NCBI GenBank assembly: GCA_020850695.1 | Contig: JADZEF010000263.1 | Span: forward strand, 1 to 63,524 | Origin: Planctomycetaceae bacterium | GTDB taxonomy: Bacteria; Planctomycetota; Planctomycetia; Planctomycetales; Planctomycetaceae | Length of the DNA stretch: 63,524 bases | Reading direction: 5' to 3' | Shown here: positions 50,950-60,743 of the stretch, in pieces | Position numbering within the stretch: the stretch's first letter is position 1 | Layout of the letters: each line of letters opens with the position of its first letter | Program-made: the position numbers and the translations under genes | The notes under the pieces: generated by a model | The model's database searches: none | Told to the model about the DNA's origin: nothing | The model's input: only the letters and a program-made list of their open reading frames with translations

Positions 50950-52557
50950 ATGGTCCGCAATCCCCGTGCACATGCCGCCCGCGACCAGAAGTCGCGACAA
51001 AAGCCCGCAGCCACCGCTCGGGTTCCTGCCTCCTATTCCCGGTCGCACGCTGCCGTCAACCCGGCCGTTTCCAAACCGGCGACGCTGCTTCCGCGTCTTG
51101 AATTCCCCCTCGCTTCGGACGACGCGTCCGAGGACCAGCCGGAATTCACGCTCGGCCCCTCCGAGTCGCCGAATTCGGATCAGACGGTGTTCACCACCGA
51201 GCAGTTGAGCCGCAAGTACAACGTCTCGACGAAAACCGTCGACCGATGGCGCGCCCGCGGCCTTGTGGGCACGCAGATCGTCGTCGGGAATCGTCGCCGC
51301 ATCGGCTTCCTCGAAACCGACGTCGAGCGGTTCGTCGCCGATCACGCGGATGAAGTCGAGCGCGGGTCGCGATTCAGCCAGCTCACCGAAACCGAGCGGG
51401 CCCGCATCGTCGACGAAGCGCGTCAGTTTGCCCGCGAAGGCTCGTCGTCCGGCGAAGCGATCCGTCGCGTCGCCGCCAGTGTCGGCCGTTCGGTCGACGC
51501 GGTGCGTCAGACACTGCGTAATCATGACCGCGACAACCCCCAGGAGGCTGTCTTCCCGTTCGCCTTTTCGCCCACCACGGATGACATGAAGCGCGAGATC
51601 TATCGTCGATTCCGCCTCGGAGCGTCGCGAGACGATCTGGCGCGGGAATACAGCCGGCCTCGTGCCGGCATCGACCGCATGATCGCCGAAGCGCGGCTCG
51701 AGTCGCTCATGAACGAGCCGATCGACTACGTCGACAATGCCCTCTTCCATCGTGCCAATGCCGCGGCGGTGATCCTCGGCCCCGAGCCGACCCCGGCCCG
51801 TACCCGGATCGCCAAGCCCCCCGCAGGCCTGCCGCCGTACCTGGCCAGCCTGTATGCGGTGCCGCTGCTGACGGCCGAGCAGGAGGCCTACTACTTCCGG
51901 AAGATGAATTACCTCAAATCGCGTGCGAAGAAGCTCCGCGACCGGCTCAATCCGGAAACGGTGACCGACGAGCAGCTCGACCAGTTGGAAGAACTGCTCC
52001 AGCGGGCGGGCGAGGTGAAAGACATCCTCATCCGCAGCAACCTGCGGCTCGTCGTCTCCATCGCGAAGAAGAACATCCGTCCGGGACATGACTTCTTCGA
52101 GATGGTCAGCGACGGCAACATGTCGCTCATTCGCGCCATCGAGAAATTCGATTACAGCCGCGGCTTCAAGCTGTCGACTTACGCGACCTGGGCCATCCGC
52201 CGTAACTTCGCGCGGTCGATTCCGGCCGAGCACACTCACCACGACCGTTTCCGCACTGGCAGCGACGAGCTGTTCAAGGACTCGCACGAGGACAACTCGA
52301 GCGAGTTCCAGCAGGTCAGCACGCACAACCAGCAGCATGCGGCCCTGATGACGATCCTCAAGAAGCTGCAGGACCGAGAACGCGACATCCTCGTCGCGCG
52401 ATACGGTCTCACGCAGGGTGCGGAGCCCCTCACTCTGGAAGAGGTCGGTCAGCGATTCGGTGTGACCAAAGAGCGAATCCGGCAGCTCGAAACGCGTGCG
52501 CTGGTGAAGCTCCGCAGCATCGCCGAAGAAGAGAAGCTCGACATCCCCGGCATCTGA
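50950..52557 (+). CDS. sigma-70 family RNA polymerase sigma factor with N-terminal MerR-like HTH
   Basis: The product is 535 aa, with TGGAG 4-5 bases upstream of ATG. After a low-complexity N-terminus (1-78) comes a MerR/excisionase-type helix-turn-helix (about 80-130: 'TTEQLSRKYNVSTKTVDRW', 'NRRRIGFLETDVERFVA'). A helical linker with another HTH-like stretch (about 150-250) follows, then sigma region 1.2 ('PYLASLYAVPLLTAEQEAYY'), region 2 ('RSNLRLVVSIAKKNIRPG', 'KFDYSRGFKLSTYATWAIRR') and region 4 ('EPLTLEEVGQRFGVTKERIR'). Region 3 looks shortened. It resembles a group 1/2 sigma factor carrying its own DNA-binding head. It ends with a strong terminator. Confidence 0.9.
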   Translation: MVRNPRAHAARDQKSRQKPAATARVPASYSRSHAAVNPAVSKPATLLPRLEFPLASDDASEDQPEFTLGPSESPNSDQTVFTTEQLSRKYNVSTKTVDRWRARGLVGTQIVVGNRRRIGFLETDVERFVADHADEVERGSRFSQLTETERARIVDEARQFAREGSSSGEAIRRVAASVGRSVDAVRQTLRNHDRDNPQEAVFPFAFSPTTDDMKREIYRRFRLGASRDDLAREYSRPRAGIDRMIAEARLESLMNEPIDYVDNALFHRANAAAVILGPEPTPARTRIAKPPAGLPPYLASLYAVPLLTAEQEAYYFRKMNYLKSRAKKLRDRLNPETVTDEQLDQLEELLQRAGEVKDILIRSNLRLVVSIAKKNIRPGHDFFEMVSDGNMSLIRAIEKFDYSRGFKLSTYATWAIRRNFARSIPAEHTHHDRFRTGSDELFKDSHEDNSSEFQQVSTHNQQHAALMTILKKLQDRERDILVARYGLTQGAEPLTLEEVGQRFGVTKERIRQLETRALVKLRSIAEEEKLDIPGI

Positions 52558-52595
52558 TCGAACGCAAGTTCGAGATCAATCCTCTGCGGTCTCAA

Positions 52596-52630
52596 GCCGC
52601 CCGCAACCGAAAGGTTGCGGGCGGCTTTTT
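52596..52630 (+). terminator. strong intrinsic terminator of the sigma factor gene
   Basis: A perfect 13-bp stem GCCGCCCGCAACC / GGTTGCGGGCGGC closes on a GAAA tetraloop and is followed by TTTTT. It lies 38 bases after the sigma factor stop codon. Confidence 0.97.
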
Positions 52631-53185
52631 CGTTTCCCCCTCGGGCCCGCACAGCACCCGACTGCGGCGTCCCAGCGCGACCGAGAACCCACTCCGACAT
52701 CGACGGCCTGTGAATCCACCGCAGATTTCGATGGTACGCATACATGTGATCGTTAGAAGACCATTCGAGCGTTGAGGCACCGCTCCAGACTGCCACCAGT
52801 CCAGTAAGCCTGACGCCCTCAAGCGTTCTTTCCACCGATCGGGCTTGCCCAATCGCGACCGACACGCCACAACTCACGGAAACGCGACCGCCGTCCATTC
52901 GATAGAAGCCCGACTTTCGTCTGCATCGTGAAAATTGATTCTCCGCTTCCCCTGAACTTTCCCGCTTCCAACCTCGTTTCCTGCGTTAATTGACGAGGGA
53001 GACCTTCGTGGTTTGGCTCTGACCTTCAACCTTGAACCCTCGACCTTCAACATCCCCCTCACACGCGGGGAATCGCCACTTGTCGCTCCCTGCGAACCCT
53101 TCGCGGTCTTCGCGTCAGATGCTCTCGTTGATCGACTTCGTTGAACCTCACCTCTGCTCCATGACCTCAACGCGCTGAGATTCCC
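52631..53185. other. gene-free stretch upstream of the REC-GDH gene
   Basis: About 550 bases with no convincing frame. Tandem words GACCTTCAACCTTGAACCC and CGACCTTCAAC at 53019-53047, and CGCGGTCTTCGCGTC near 53101, look like single arms of the word-type repeats seen elsewhere. The promoter of the REC-GDH gene should lie toward the right end. No Shine-Dalgarno sequence of note precedes its ATG (GAGATTCCC). Confidence 0.45.
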
Positions 53186-54841
53186 ATGGAAAATGCCGGC
53201 AATGCCGTCCGTGTCCTCCTCATCGAGGACAACCCGCTCCATTCGAAACTCGTCGAGAAGCTTCTCGAAGAGTCGAAGGCGCCGGACTTCCAGGTCACGA
53301 CGGTCACCACGCTGGCCGAAGGCCTGGCCCGCATCCGCACGCGAGAGCACGACATTGCCCTGCTCGACCTGACGCTTCCCGACAGTCAGGACTTCGCGAC
53401 GTTCCTGCGGGTACGGGCCGAGAATCCCGACCTGCCGGTCGTCATCATCACCGGCACCGACGACCTGAAGCTCGCGGCTCGGGCGGTCGAATCGGGAGCG
53501 CAGGACTTCCTCGTCAAAACCAATCTGCAATCGGGACCGCTGATCCGGGCGCTCCGGTATTCCATCGAACGCACCCGCGTCCGCGACGCCGAGTGGAACT
53601 CGCCGATGTTCCGCCTGGCGCAGCGGCAATTCCTCAAAGCCGCCCAGTTGATGTCGCTGGACGACAACATCCGCCAGCGGCTCCTCTTCCCGCAGCGGAC
53701 GCTTGTTGTGTCGTTCCCGTTCCGCCGCGACAAATACACCGAAGTCGAAACCGTCTTCGGCTACCGCGTGCAGCACGTCCTCACCATGGGTCCCACCAAA
53801 GGGGGTATTCGCTACCACCAGGATGTCGGACTCGGCGAGACCTCAGCCCTTGCGATGTGGATGACCTGGAAGTGCGCCCTGATGCACCTGCCGTTCGGCG
53901 GGGCGAAAGGGGGCGTCCGCATCGACCCCACCGTCCTCACGAGTCACGAGCTGCAGCGTCTGACCCGCCGCTACGCGTCGGAAATCATGACGATGATCGG
54001 CCCCGACAAGGACATCCCCGCCCCTGACCTCGGCACGAACGAGCGGGTCATGGCGTGGATCATGGATACCTACAGCCAGCAGATGGGGTACGCCGTCCCC
54101 GAGGTCGTCACCGGCAAGCCGGTCGTCCTCGGCGGGTCCCCCGGACGCAGCGAAGCGACCGCCCGCGGCCTCACGTACGTCGTCCAGCGGGCCGCCGCCA
54201 ATCTCAAGATCGACCTGACGAAGTCGACCGCCATCGTGCAGGGGTTCGGCAACGTCGGCGGCAACGCCGTGAAGTTTCTGGCCGAGGCCGGCCTCAAGAT
54301 CATCGGAGCCAGCGACGTCTCGACCGGCATCTACAACCCGAAAGGGCTCGACGTCAACGCCCTGTTCGCTTACGCGAAGCAGCACAAGGTGCTCAAGGGC
54401 TTCGCCGGAGGCGAGGCGATGAGCAACGCCGAGCTCCTCGAGCAGAAGTGCGACATCCTCGTCCCGGCCGCGCTGCAGAACCAGATCACGGCCGAGAACG
54501 CCGACCGCATCAACTGCCGCCTGCTGGCCGAGGGCGCCAACGGTCCGACGACCCTCGAAGCGGACGAGGTCCTCAACAAGAAGGGCATCGCGAGTCTGCC
54601 GGACATCCTCGCCAATGCGGGGGGCGTCACGGTCTCGTACTTCGAGTGGGTGCAGGATACGCAGAATTACATGTGGACGCTGGATGAAGTCAATTCGCGG
54701 CTCCATAAACAGATGGTCGACGCCTACGAGCGGACGCGAACGCGCTCCGAGCGGCAGGGAGTCGACATGCGGACCGCCGCGATGATCGAAGGGATTGAGC
54801 GGGTCGCCGCCGCCAAGTTGGCCCGCGGCCTGTTCCCGTGA
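53186..54841 (+). CDS. response-regulator receiver domain fused to glutamate dehydrogenase
   Basis: The product is 551 aa. Residues 8-125 form a complete receiver domain: acidic Glu14-Asp15, phospho-acceptor Asp61 ('[10 protein letters not shown]'), Thr89 ('VVIITGTDD') and Lys111 ('QDFLVKT'). From about 137 comes a full Glu/Leu/Phe/Val dehydrogenase: '[18 protein letters not shown]' (Lys205), '[19 protein letters not shown]' (Lys229, catalytic Lys241), '[20 protein letters not shown]' and the Rossmann motif '[15 protein letters not shown]'. The enzyme interconverts glutamate with 2-oxoglutarate and ammonium. Phosphorylation of the receiver may control activity or oligomer state. No partner histidine kinase is in the window. 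Confidence 0.93.
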   Translation: MENAGNAVRVLLIEDNPLHSKLVEKLLEESKAPDFQVTTVTTLAEGLARIRTREHDIALLDLTLPDSQDFATFLRVRAENPDLPVVIITGTDDLKLAARAVESGAQDFLVKTNLQSGPLIRALRYSIERTRVRDAEWNSPMFRLAQRQFLKAAQLMSLDDNIRQRLLFPQRTLVVSFPFRRDKYTEVETVFGYRVQHVLTMGPTKGGIRYHQDVGLGETSALAMWMTWKCALMHLPFGGAKGGVRIDPTVLTSHELQRLTRRYASEIMTMIGPDKDIPAPDLGTNERVMAWIMDTYSQQMGYAVPEVVTGKPVVLGGSPGRSEATARGLTYVVQRAAANLKIDLTKSTAIVQGFGNVGGNAVKFLAEAGLKIIGASDVSTGIYNPKGLDVNALFAYAKQHKVLKGFAGGEAMSNAELLEQKCDILVPAALQNQITAENADRINCRLLAEGANGPTTLEADEVLNKKGIASLPDILANAGGVTVSYFEWVQDTQNYMWTLDEVNSRLHKQMVDAYERTRTRSERQGVDMRTAAMIEGIERVAAAKLARGLFP

Positions 54842-55255
54842 GACCCGCAGTACAAGCCCCATTGGGCTCGCCGCGGTGGTGAAATGACTGACCAGCGACG
54901 AGCGGGTGGGGTATCGCGAGAACAAGCGAGAGACGTCGCTCCACAGGATCCGCGCCTCGTTCGTTCCATAGTAGGACACATCCCTGTCAGGGAGGGGATG
55001 GGGGTGCGAGTCCCTCACGGGGTCGCCCTCCGCGCGGGCGGACCTTAAAGTAGCCCTCATGCTCCGCATGAGGTTAAGCCTTCAACCAGCAAGCAACGGA
55101 CTCGCGAGCGATTCGGAAGGACAATGCCTTCCCGGACGGCCGCATCCTGCCGTTCACATCCGTGGTTCTTCCTCCCGTTTTCCTCGTAAGGCTTAACCTC
55201 ATGCTCCGCATGAGGGCTACTTTCAAGTCATTCCGTCTCTCGCCCAACTCTCCGA
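54842..55255. repeat. gap before tgt with a 36-base facing repeat pair (55047-55223)
   Basis: The left arm (55047-55082) starts AAAGTAGCCCTCATGCTCCG and the right arm (55188-55223) ends GCATGAGGGCTACTTT. The arms are complementary except for the TCC-type loop of each unit (CTCATGC-TCC-GCATGAG). Further left, TCCCTGTCAGGGA (near 54978) is a small palindrome. The right arm ends 32 bases before the tgt start. No coding signal is seen. Confidence 0.88.
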
Positions 55256-56371
55256 ATGCCCGCGTTCGCGTTTCACCTCGATGCCACCGACCCCGTCGGC
55301 GCCCGCGCCGGCCGCTGGACCACCCCGCACGGCGTCGTCGACACCCCCGCCTTCATGCCGGTCGGAACCGTCGCCTCGGTCAAAGGGCTGCTCCCGGAGC
55401 AGCTCAAAGCCGTCGGCGTGCAGATGCTCCTCGGCAACACCTATCATCTCGCCCTGCGGCCCACCGCACAGGTGGTGGCCGACATGGGGGGGCTGCACCG
55501 CTTCATGGGCTGGGACGGCCCCATCCTCACCGACAGCGGCGGCTTCCAGATCTTCAGCCTCGCCAAGCTCACGAAGCTCGACGACCAGCGGGCCGTCTTC
55601 CGCTCGCACATCGACGGCAGCCAGTTCGAGCTCTCTCCCGAAGACGCGATGCACATCCAGGAGCAACTCGGCGCCGACTGCATCATGTGTCTCGACGAGT
55701 GCCCCCCGCACGGCGTCTCCAGCGAAGTCCTCCTCGCCGCCGTCGACCGCACCACCCGCTGGGCCGCCCGCTGCCGCGAATCCCATCGCCGCACCGACCA
55801 GGCCCTCTTCGGCATCGTCCAGGGTGGTACCGACGCCGCCCTCCGTGAGCGCTCCGCAAAGGCACTCCTTCCGCTCGACTTCCCCGGCTACGCGGTCGGC
55901 GGACTGAGCGTCGGCGAAGAGCCCTCGCTGATGTACTCGACGCTCGACGTCACCACCCTGCACCTCCCGCGCGACCGCCCGCGCTATCTCATGGGAGTCG
56001 GCCGTCCGATCGATCTCATCGAAGGAGTCCTTCGCGGGATCGACCTGTTCGACTGCGTGATGCCCACCCGCAACGGCCGCAACGCCATGGCCTTTACCAG
56101 CCGTGGCCCGGTGAAGCTTCGCAACCTGAAGCATCAGCGAGACCCCGCCCCGCTCGACCCTGAGTGCGACTGCATCGCCTGCACGCGGTTCAGCCGCGCC
56201 TACCTGCGGCATCTCTTCATGGCGGGCGAAATGCTGGGTCCGATACTGACTTCGCTGCACAACATCGCCCACTATGAGCGGCTGATGTGCGACCTCCGCC
56301 GCGCTATCCTCAAGAACCGCGCGGCGGACTTCCGCGAGGCCTACATCGCTTCGCAGAAGCCCGCCGACTGA
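55256..56371 (+). CDS. tgt: tRNA-guanine transglycosylase (queuine tRNA-ribosyltransferase)
   Basis: The product is 371 aa, the usual length. '[16 protein letters not shown]' carries the substrate-binding Asp and '[16 protein letters not shown]' the nucleophile Asp. The zinc site is '[20 protein letters not shown]' with a preceding Cys and a final His. It swaps guanine-34 for a queuosine precursor in GU(N) tRNAs. None of the queuosine synthesis or queA genes is next to it. The ATG at 55256 follows CAACTCTCCGA rather than a Shine-Dalgarno sequence. Confidence 0.97.
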   Translation: MPAFAFHLDATDPVGARAGRWTTPHGVVDTPAFMPVGTVASVKGLLPEQLKAVGVQMLLGNTYHLALRPTAQVVADMGGLHRFMGWDGPILTDSGGFQIFSLAKLTKLDDQRAVFRSHIDGSQFELSPEDAMHIQEQLGADCIMCLDECPPHGVSSEVLLAAVDRTTRWAARCRESHRRTDQALFGIVQGGTDAALRERSAKALLPLDFPGYAVGGLSVGEEPSLMYSTLDVTTLHLPRDRPRYLMGVGRPIDLIEGVLRGIDLFDCVMPTRNGRNAMAFTSRGPVKLRNLKHQRDPAPLDPECDCIACTRFSRAYLRHLFMAGEMLGPILTSLHNIAHYERLMCDLRRAILKNRAADFREAYIASQKPAD

Positions 56372-56505
56372 GGGGCGTCTTCCGCTCCAGTTGAGAACGA
56401 AGGCGTTCGCGACGGACGGCAGATGAACCGTCCAAATCCTTTTCTCGGCGCTTCCGTATTGTCGCGGAGCGAAAGACAACCATGGGGGAGTCCTCGCTCA
56501 GGCCA

Positions 56506-57714
56506 TCACCGCAATTCGGTCCCTTTGGCCGAAGTCTGTTGGATAGGGCTGCTGATGACGACCGGGATCTGGACCTGCGGCTGGCCGGGATCATTGGTCC
56601 GGATGTTGACGACGTCCCGCACGGACTTGTTGTCCGAACCCGCAACGAGATGCACCTGCAGCTTGACCACCGGCCGGCCGTCGAGGTCGTGCGTGGAATC
56701 GAGCACCGTCGCTTCGACCATGCCCGTTGAGGACTTCGCTCCGAGGACCACCAGCGGCTGCCCTGCCTGACCCGTCACAGTCACTTCCTTTGGCTCGATG
56801 ATCAGCCCGGACGCCGCAGGGAACGTGATCTGGGCCGGATCGACCTTCAGGTTCGCTTCGGCCGTGAATGTCGGCTTCTCCGGCCCTTGGATCAAGATGG
56901 GAACCTGAAGCACTTTGTACGTGGGGTCGTTGGTGCGGACGTTGATCAGGGCCCGCGTGCGGCCCGGCGGAACGGTTCCCGCGACGGTCACCTTCAGCGT
57001 GTGCTCGGTCAGCTTCTCACGGGTCTCGGACCGGGCGACTTCCGCTTCGATGAACGGCGAGGACGTCTTGACGTCAACGATCTTCAGCCCCTGACCGCGG
57101 TCGTCGACGATGGCGACTTCCTGCGTCGTCGGCTCGGTTCCGAGCTGGTAAAACGCGAGAGCCCGCGGGCGGATGCTCACCTGCTTCTCCGGCAGGATCA
57201 TCTTGAAGGCAAGCTCCACCGGCGGTTGCTCGACGGGTGTCGCCCCTTGCGGACGCTCCTCGAACTTCACCCGCACCGTGAAGTCCTGCGGCCCCGTATT
57301 CTGGCTGGCGGTCTGCACGCGGAGATGGAACGAACCGGTTTCTCCCGGAGCATAGTCCCGCTTCTCCAACCGCGGGTTCAGGCACCCGCAGCTCGGCTGC
57401 AATTCGGTGACGTGGATCGGGTGCTGTCCTACATTGCGGAACGTATAACGGGCCGTCACTTCCGGCATCGGGGGAATTGGCCCCAGGTTGACCTGATACT
57501 GCTCGAACGCGAGCGAGTTCGCTGAACTCCCCGGCGCGATCAAAGCGGGCCGCAACGGCAGACCCGACGCCGCCAACGCACCCGCAAACGGAACCAGCGT
57601 CGCCGCACACAACGCCGATCGAACCCATCGGGGAACGGTCAACACGGCGTTGACGGGCGGAGCTGAAGAAATGCCTGCGGGCGAACGAGCCGAAGCGTCC
57701 GAGGGGACAGTCAC
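56506..57714 (-). CDS. exported DUF1573 protein
   Basis: The product is 402 aa from GTG at 57714, with GGAGAG 5 bases upstream. A hydrophobic N-terminal stretch (about 30-50, 'ALCAATLVPFAGALAASGLP') is a signal peptide or anchor. 'YTFRNVGQHPIHVTELQPSC' then 'GCLNPRLEKRDYAPGETGSF' is the DUF1573 signature with its PSCGC motif, an immunoglobulin-like fold. Two more such beta-sandwich repeats appear to follow ('INVRTNDPTYKVLQVPILIQ' and 'VNIRTNDPGQPQVQIPVVIS'). Such proteins are many in planctomycetes and probably sit in the envelope. It is convergent with tgt. Confidence 0.88.
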   Translation of the reverse strand: MTVPSDASARSPAGISSAPPVNAVLTVPRWVRSALCAATLVPFAGALAASGLPLRPALIAPGSSANSLAFEQYQVNLGPIPPMPEVTARYTFRNVGQHPIHVTELQPSCGCLNPRLEKRDYAPGETGSFHLRVQTASQNTGPQDFTVRVKFEERPQGATPVEQPPVELAFKMILPEKQVSIRPRALAFYQLGTEPTTQEVAIVDDRGQGLKIVDVKTSSPFIEAEVARSETREKLTEHTLKVTVAGTVPPGRTRALINVRTNDPTYKVLQVPILIQGPEKPTFTAEANLKVDPAQITFPAASGLIIEPKEVTVTGQAGQPLVVLGAKSSTGMVEATVLDSTHDLDGRPVVKLQVHLVAGSDNKSVRDVVNIRTNDPGQPQVQIPVVISSPIQQTSAKGTELR

Positions 57715-58076
57715 GGAACTCTCCGATCAGGATCGGCGGGAAGTGAAGGATGGCCGTCGAAGTGAGGAATGCGCGGACGCATTGACGCGCCGGGCGAACC
57801 AGCCCGATCGGCTGGAGCGGCTTCGACGGAAGTGGAAATGGTGGAAATTCGCGAGAACTGCCGGAAAAGGCAGAGAAGGGGACGCGGCTTGTATCAGGGC
57901 TCGTCGAAACGAGCAAGAGGAACCACGGGACCGCGAAACTCGTCTCTTCATTCGCGGGGAATCGCGGTATTCGCCGGAGGTCTTCGCGTCCTTCACCCGC
58001 TACCTGAGTCGATTCGCCGGGCGTATACTCGCGGGCGTCTCCACCTCCTCTGAACCTTCCTTCGAGAGCGCTCCTC
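57715..58076. other. divergent gap between DUF1573 and TIM-barrel genes
   Basis: A 362-base stretch with no convincing gene. Words such as CGCGGGGAATCGCGG and GGTCTTCGCGTCCTTC near 57955-57995 recur in part near 53070-53105. A long frame crosses the region and the next gene in the wrong phase and is rejected. Both neighbours must have promoters here. Confidence 0.4.
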
Positions 58077-58958
58077 ATGTCCGAATCGTTCCGTCCCTCG
58101 CGACGCGAGTTTCTCCAGGCAGCCGCCGCAGGTGTCGGTGCGGCCGCTATCGCTCCGCTCGTGCCCGGTTCGCTGTTCGCCGCGGACGGGGCGAAGGATC
58201 CGTACGCGGGTCTCAAGATGGGCATCCAGAGTTATTCGCTCCGCGGATACAAGGATCCGAAGGTCGCTCTCGAACACACGAAGAAGCTGGGCCTGAAGTA
58301 CTGGGAATCGTTCCCGGCGCACGTTCCGGTCAACTCGGTGCCGAAGACGTTGCAGGAACAGAAGGCGATGCTGAAGGACGCCGGCGTGGAGCTGGTGGCC
58401 TACGGCGTGCTCAGATTCGACGCCAACGAAACGACCGCCCGGCAGTACTTCGAGTTCGCGAAGGCGATCGGCATCGTTTCGCTGAGCGCCGACCCGAAGA
58501 AGGACAAAGAGACGTTCGACCTGCTCGACAAGCTGGTGGCCGAGTCCGACGTGGCGATCGCCATTCACAACCATGGCCCCGGGGCGATGTACGACAAGAT
58601 CAGCGACGTCGAGACGTGGGTGAAGGACCGTCATCCGAAGATCGGCGCGTGCGTCGACACCGGGCACTATCTCCGCAGCGACGAAGATCCGGTCGAAGCC
58701 ATCGAGCGGCTCGGCAAGCGGGTCTTCGGCGTCCATCTCAAGGACGTGAAGACGATCGAGAAGGACGGCAAACGGGAGAAGAAATTCACAATTGCGGGGG
58801 AAGGAGACCTGAAGGTTCTCGAGTGCCTCAAGGCGCTCAAGAAGCTCAATTACCAGTACTGCCTGGCGATCGAGTACGAAGAGAACCCACAGAACCCGCT
58901 GGCCGACATCGAAGCCTGTCTGAAGCACGTCCGCGAACAGGCCGCGAAACTGTCGTGA
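58077..58958 (+). CDS. exported sugar phosphate isomerase/epimerase (AP-endonuclease-2-like TIM barrel)
   Basis: The product is 293 aa. 'SRREFLQAAAAGVGAAAIAP' is a Tat signal. The mature part has 'KMGIQSYSLRGYKDPKVALE' at strand 1, 'ELVAYGVLRFD', 'AIAIHNHGPGAMYDKISDVE', 'IGACVDTGHYLRSDEDPVEA' and 'VFGVHLKDVK', ending 'YCLAIEYEENPQNPL'. Glu, Asp, His and Glu in these strands are the usual metal ligands of xylose-isomerase-like barrels. Substrate is unknown. In planctomycetes such exported proteins are often near sugar-acid or inositol genes; none is here. Confidence 0.9.
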   Translation: MSESFRPSRREFLQAAAAGVGAAAIAPLVPGSLFAADGAKDPYAGLKMGIQSYSLRGYKDPKVALEHTKKLGLKYWESFPAHVPVNSVPKTLQEQKAMLKDAGVELVAYGVLRFDANETTARQYFEFAKAIGIVSLSADPKKDKETFDLLDKLVAESDVAIAIHNHGPGAMYDKISDVETWVKDRHPKIGACVDTGHYLRSDEDPVEAIERLGKRVFGVHLKDVKTIEKDGKREKKFTIAGEGDLKVLECLKALKKLNYQYCLAIEYEENPQNPLADIEACLKHVREQAAKLS

Positions 58959-58980
58959 TTGCGATGCTGACGTGAAGAGT

Positions 58981-59108
58981 GGAACCACGGAATACACGAA
59001 ATACACGGAAATGAAAGAGAGCAAGCGCTATTGAATTTGCGTGTGGGACGCACTTCGACGCTTCGGCTTCGTCATGTTTTCCGTGTATTCTGTGTATTCC
59101 GTGGTTCC
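58981..59108. repeat. inverted repeat of ACCACGGAATACACG words
   Basis: The left arm GGAACCACGGAATACACGAA (from 58981, continuing ATACACGGAAA) faces a right arm ending TGTGTATTCCGTGGTTCC at 59108. The arms are about 31 bases with one or two mismatches and 65 bases apart. It lies between convergent genes. Confidence 0.88.
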
Positions 59109-59129
59109 TTCTTCTGGTTTTCTGCAACC

Positions 59130-60743
59130 TCACCGCGGCCGCTTGAGCGTCATGAGCGTGCGGGTCGCATTGCGGCGCAGTTCGTCGTTGGGAACTTCGC
59201 GGGCGATCAGTTCGCACAGCGCGATCGACTCGGCGCCGCGATGCGACTCGATGAGATGCAGCACGCGGTGGAAGCGGCGGATGTCTGAATCGAGATAGCG
59301 AGGGGTCCGATCACCCCATTGCAGGATCCGACGGGCGCGCGACCGGACCTCTGCCGAAGGGGACTGACGAACGAGTGCGGTCAGCGAGGGGCGTGCCAAC
59401 TCGCGAAGTTTCTTGAGTTCCTCGGTGGCCCGGTGACGAATCGCCGAGTCGGGGTGGTCGAGTTCGCGGATCAGGACTTCAATACGCCCGCGCTCGGGGG
59501 GCATGATCTGCCGACGCGTCCGCTCGAGCAGCCACGCGAAGGAGGAATCGGCGGTCCGCCGCACCCGATGCATGGCTCCATACGCGACGCCGGCGGACCC
59601 CGCCGCCAGTTCGTCCCACGTCTGCTGGCGCAGCAATTCCGTGAGTGCCGTCGCGCCGTCCGCCGGCACAATGGCGCCGGAGATGCCCCATACGATGGCC
59701 GTGCGGTCGAGGCTGCCGGTTGCCAACTGCCGTCCATCGGGGGAGAAAGCGACGCTCGAAACGGCCCCCGAATGCGCTTTCCAGCGGAGCATTTCGCGAC
59801 CGGTGCCGACTTCCAGGACCCGCAACGTGCCGTCCTTTTCTCCCAAAGCCAGATAGATTTCGTCCGGGGAGAAGGTCGCTGCCAGGATCCGTGTGGACGA
59901 AGGACGTGTCAGCACGGTCTCACCCGTGGCGACCTCCCATAGAACGATACTCCCATCAAGGTAGGCGGCAGCCAGCGTCCGGCTGTCCGGAGCGAATCGA
60001 ATGATCCCTGGCTGGCCTTCACCGCCCCGCAATCGATGACGCTCGCGGCCCGTCGCGACGTCGATCAGCCGCAGCGTCGCGTCGTTGAAGCGGCTGGTCG
60101 CCGCCATCAACTCGCCGCTGGGCGCCAATTCGGCCGCGTAAGCCACCGGCGTCGGAAAGCGGCGCGACTCCTCTCCGGTTTCCGCGCGGTTCCACCGCAC
60201 CACATCGCCTGCTCCCGCAGGGGCGCGAATCGCCAGCGTTGCCGAGTCCTCAAGAAACACCGGCCGTCCGATGCCGCCCGCGAACGATGCCACGCTCTTT
60301 CCCGCCGCCATCGACCAGACATCGATGCCGCGATCGGTCTCGCTCCCCGAAGCCGCCAGCCATCGGCCGTCGGGCGAGAAACACATTCCCGCAAGAGACG
60401 TCGTCCCCACGTTCCATTCGATTGCCGAGCGCCGTGCCAGGTCGACGAGGTGAATCGTGCGAAGCGCAGCGGGGTCACCTGGCTCTCCCCGCACCGCCAG
60501 CGTCTTTCCGTCAGGAGAGAACAGGACTTCACGAACGCTGTCCAGCACGACGTCGACCCGGCTGTTCGGCTCGGCGTGGTCGTCCTGCCCATTCGGCCGT
60601 TTGCCCACCTTCAGCACGAGATCGGGCTTCTTCGCCTCGGACGTCCCTTCCTCGGCCGTCGTCCGGAGCAATGTTCCACCGGGCAGGCCGAGATCCGCGA
60701 CCCACGCCGTGACCACGCCCGCAAGCAGGGTTCGTCGACTCAT
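59130..60743 (-). CDS. WD40-repeat protein with Tat-like signal and C-terminal HEAT-like part
   Basis: The product is 537 aa from ATG at 60743. 'MSRRTLLAGVVTAWVADLGL' is a Tat-like signal. WD40 repeats follow: 'REVLFSPDGKTLAVRGEPGD', 'GMCFSPDGRWLAASGSETDR', 'IRFAPDSRTLAAAYLDGSIV', 'AATFSPDEIYLALGEKDGTL' and 'SVAFSPDGRQLATGSLDRTA', enough for a seven-bladed propeller. The last 150 residues are helical ('SAIRHRATEELKKLRELARP', 'AEVRSRARRILQWGDRTPRY'), as in planctomycete WD40 proteins. It should be a binding scaffold outside the cytoplasm. Its partner is unknown. It is divergent from the DUF5658-like gene. Confidence 0.85.
   Translation of the reverse strand: MSRRTLLAGVVTAWVADLGLPGGTLLRTTAEEGTSEAKKPDLVLKVGKRPNGQDDHAEPNSRVDVVLDSVREVLFSPDGKTLAVRGEPGDPAALRTIHLVDLARRSAIEWNVGTTSLAGMCFSPDGRWLAASGSETDRGIDVWSMAAGKSVASFAGGIGRPVFLEDSATLAIRAPAGAGDVVRWNRAETGEESRRFPTPVAYAAELAPSGELMAATSRFNDATLRLIDVATGRERHRLRGGEGQPGIIRFAPDSRTLAAAYLDGSIVLWEVATGETVLTRPSSTRILAATFSPDEIYLALGEKDGTLRVLEVGTGREMLRWKAHSGAVSSVAFSPDGRQLATGSLDRTAIVWGISGAIVPADGATALTELLRQQTWDELAAGSAGVAYGAMHRVRRTADSSFAWLLERTRRQIMPPERGRIEVLIRELDHPDSAIRHRATEELKKLRELARPSLTALVRQSPSAEVRSRARRILQWGDRTPRYLDSDIRRFHRVLHLIESHRGAESIALCELIAREVPNDELRRNATRTLMTLKRPR

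Noticed and set aside
57650..58975. 441-codon frame across the DUF1573/TIM-barrel gap
   Set aside because: It covers the TIM-barrel gene in the wrong phase. The right phase has a Tat signal and TIM-barrel motifs.
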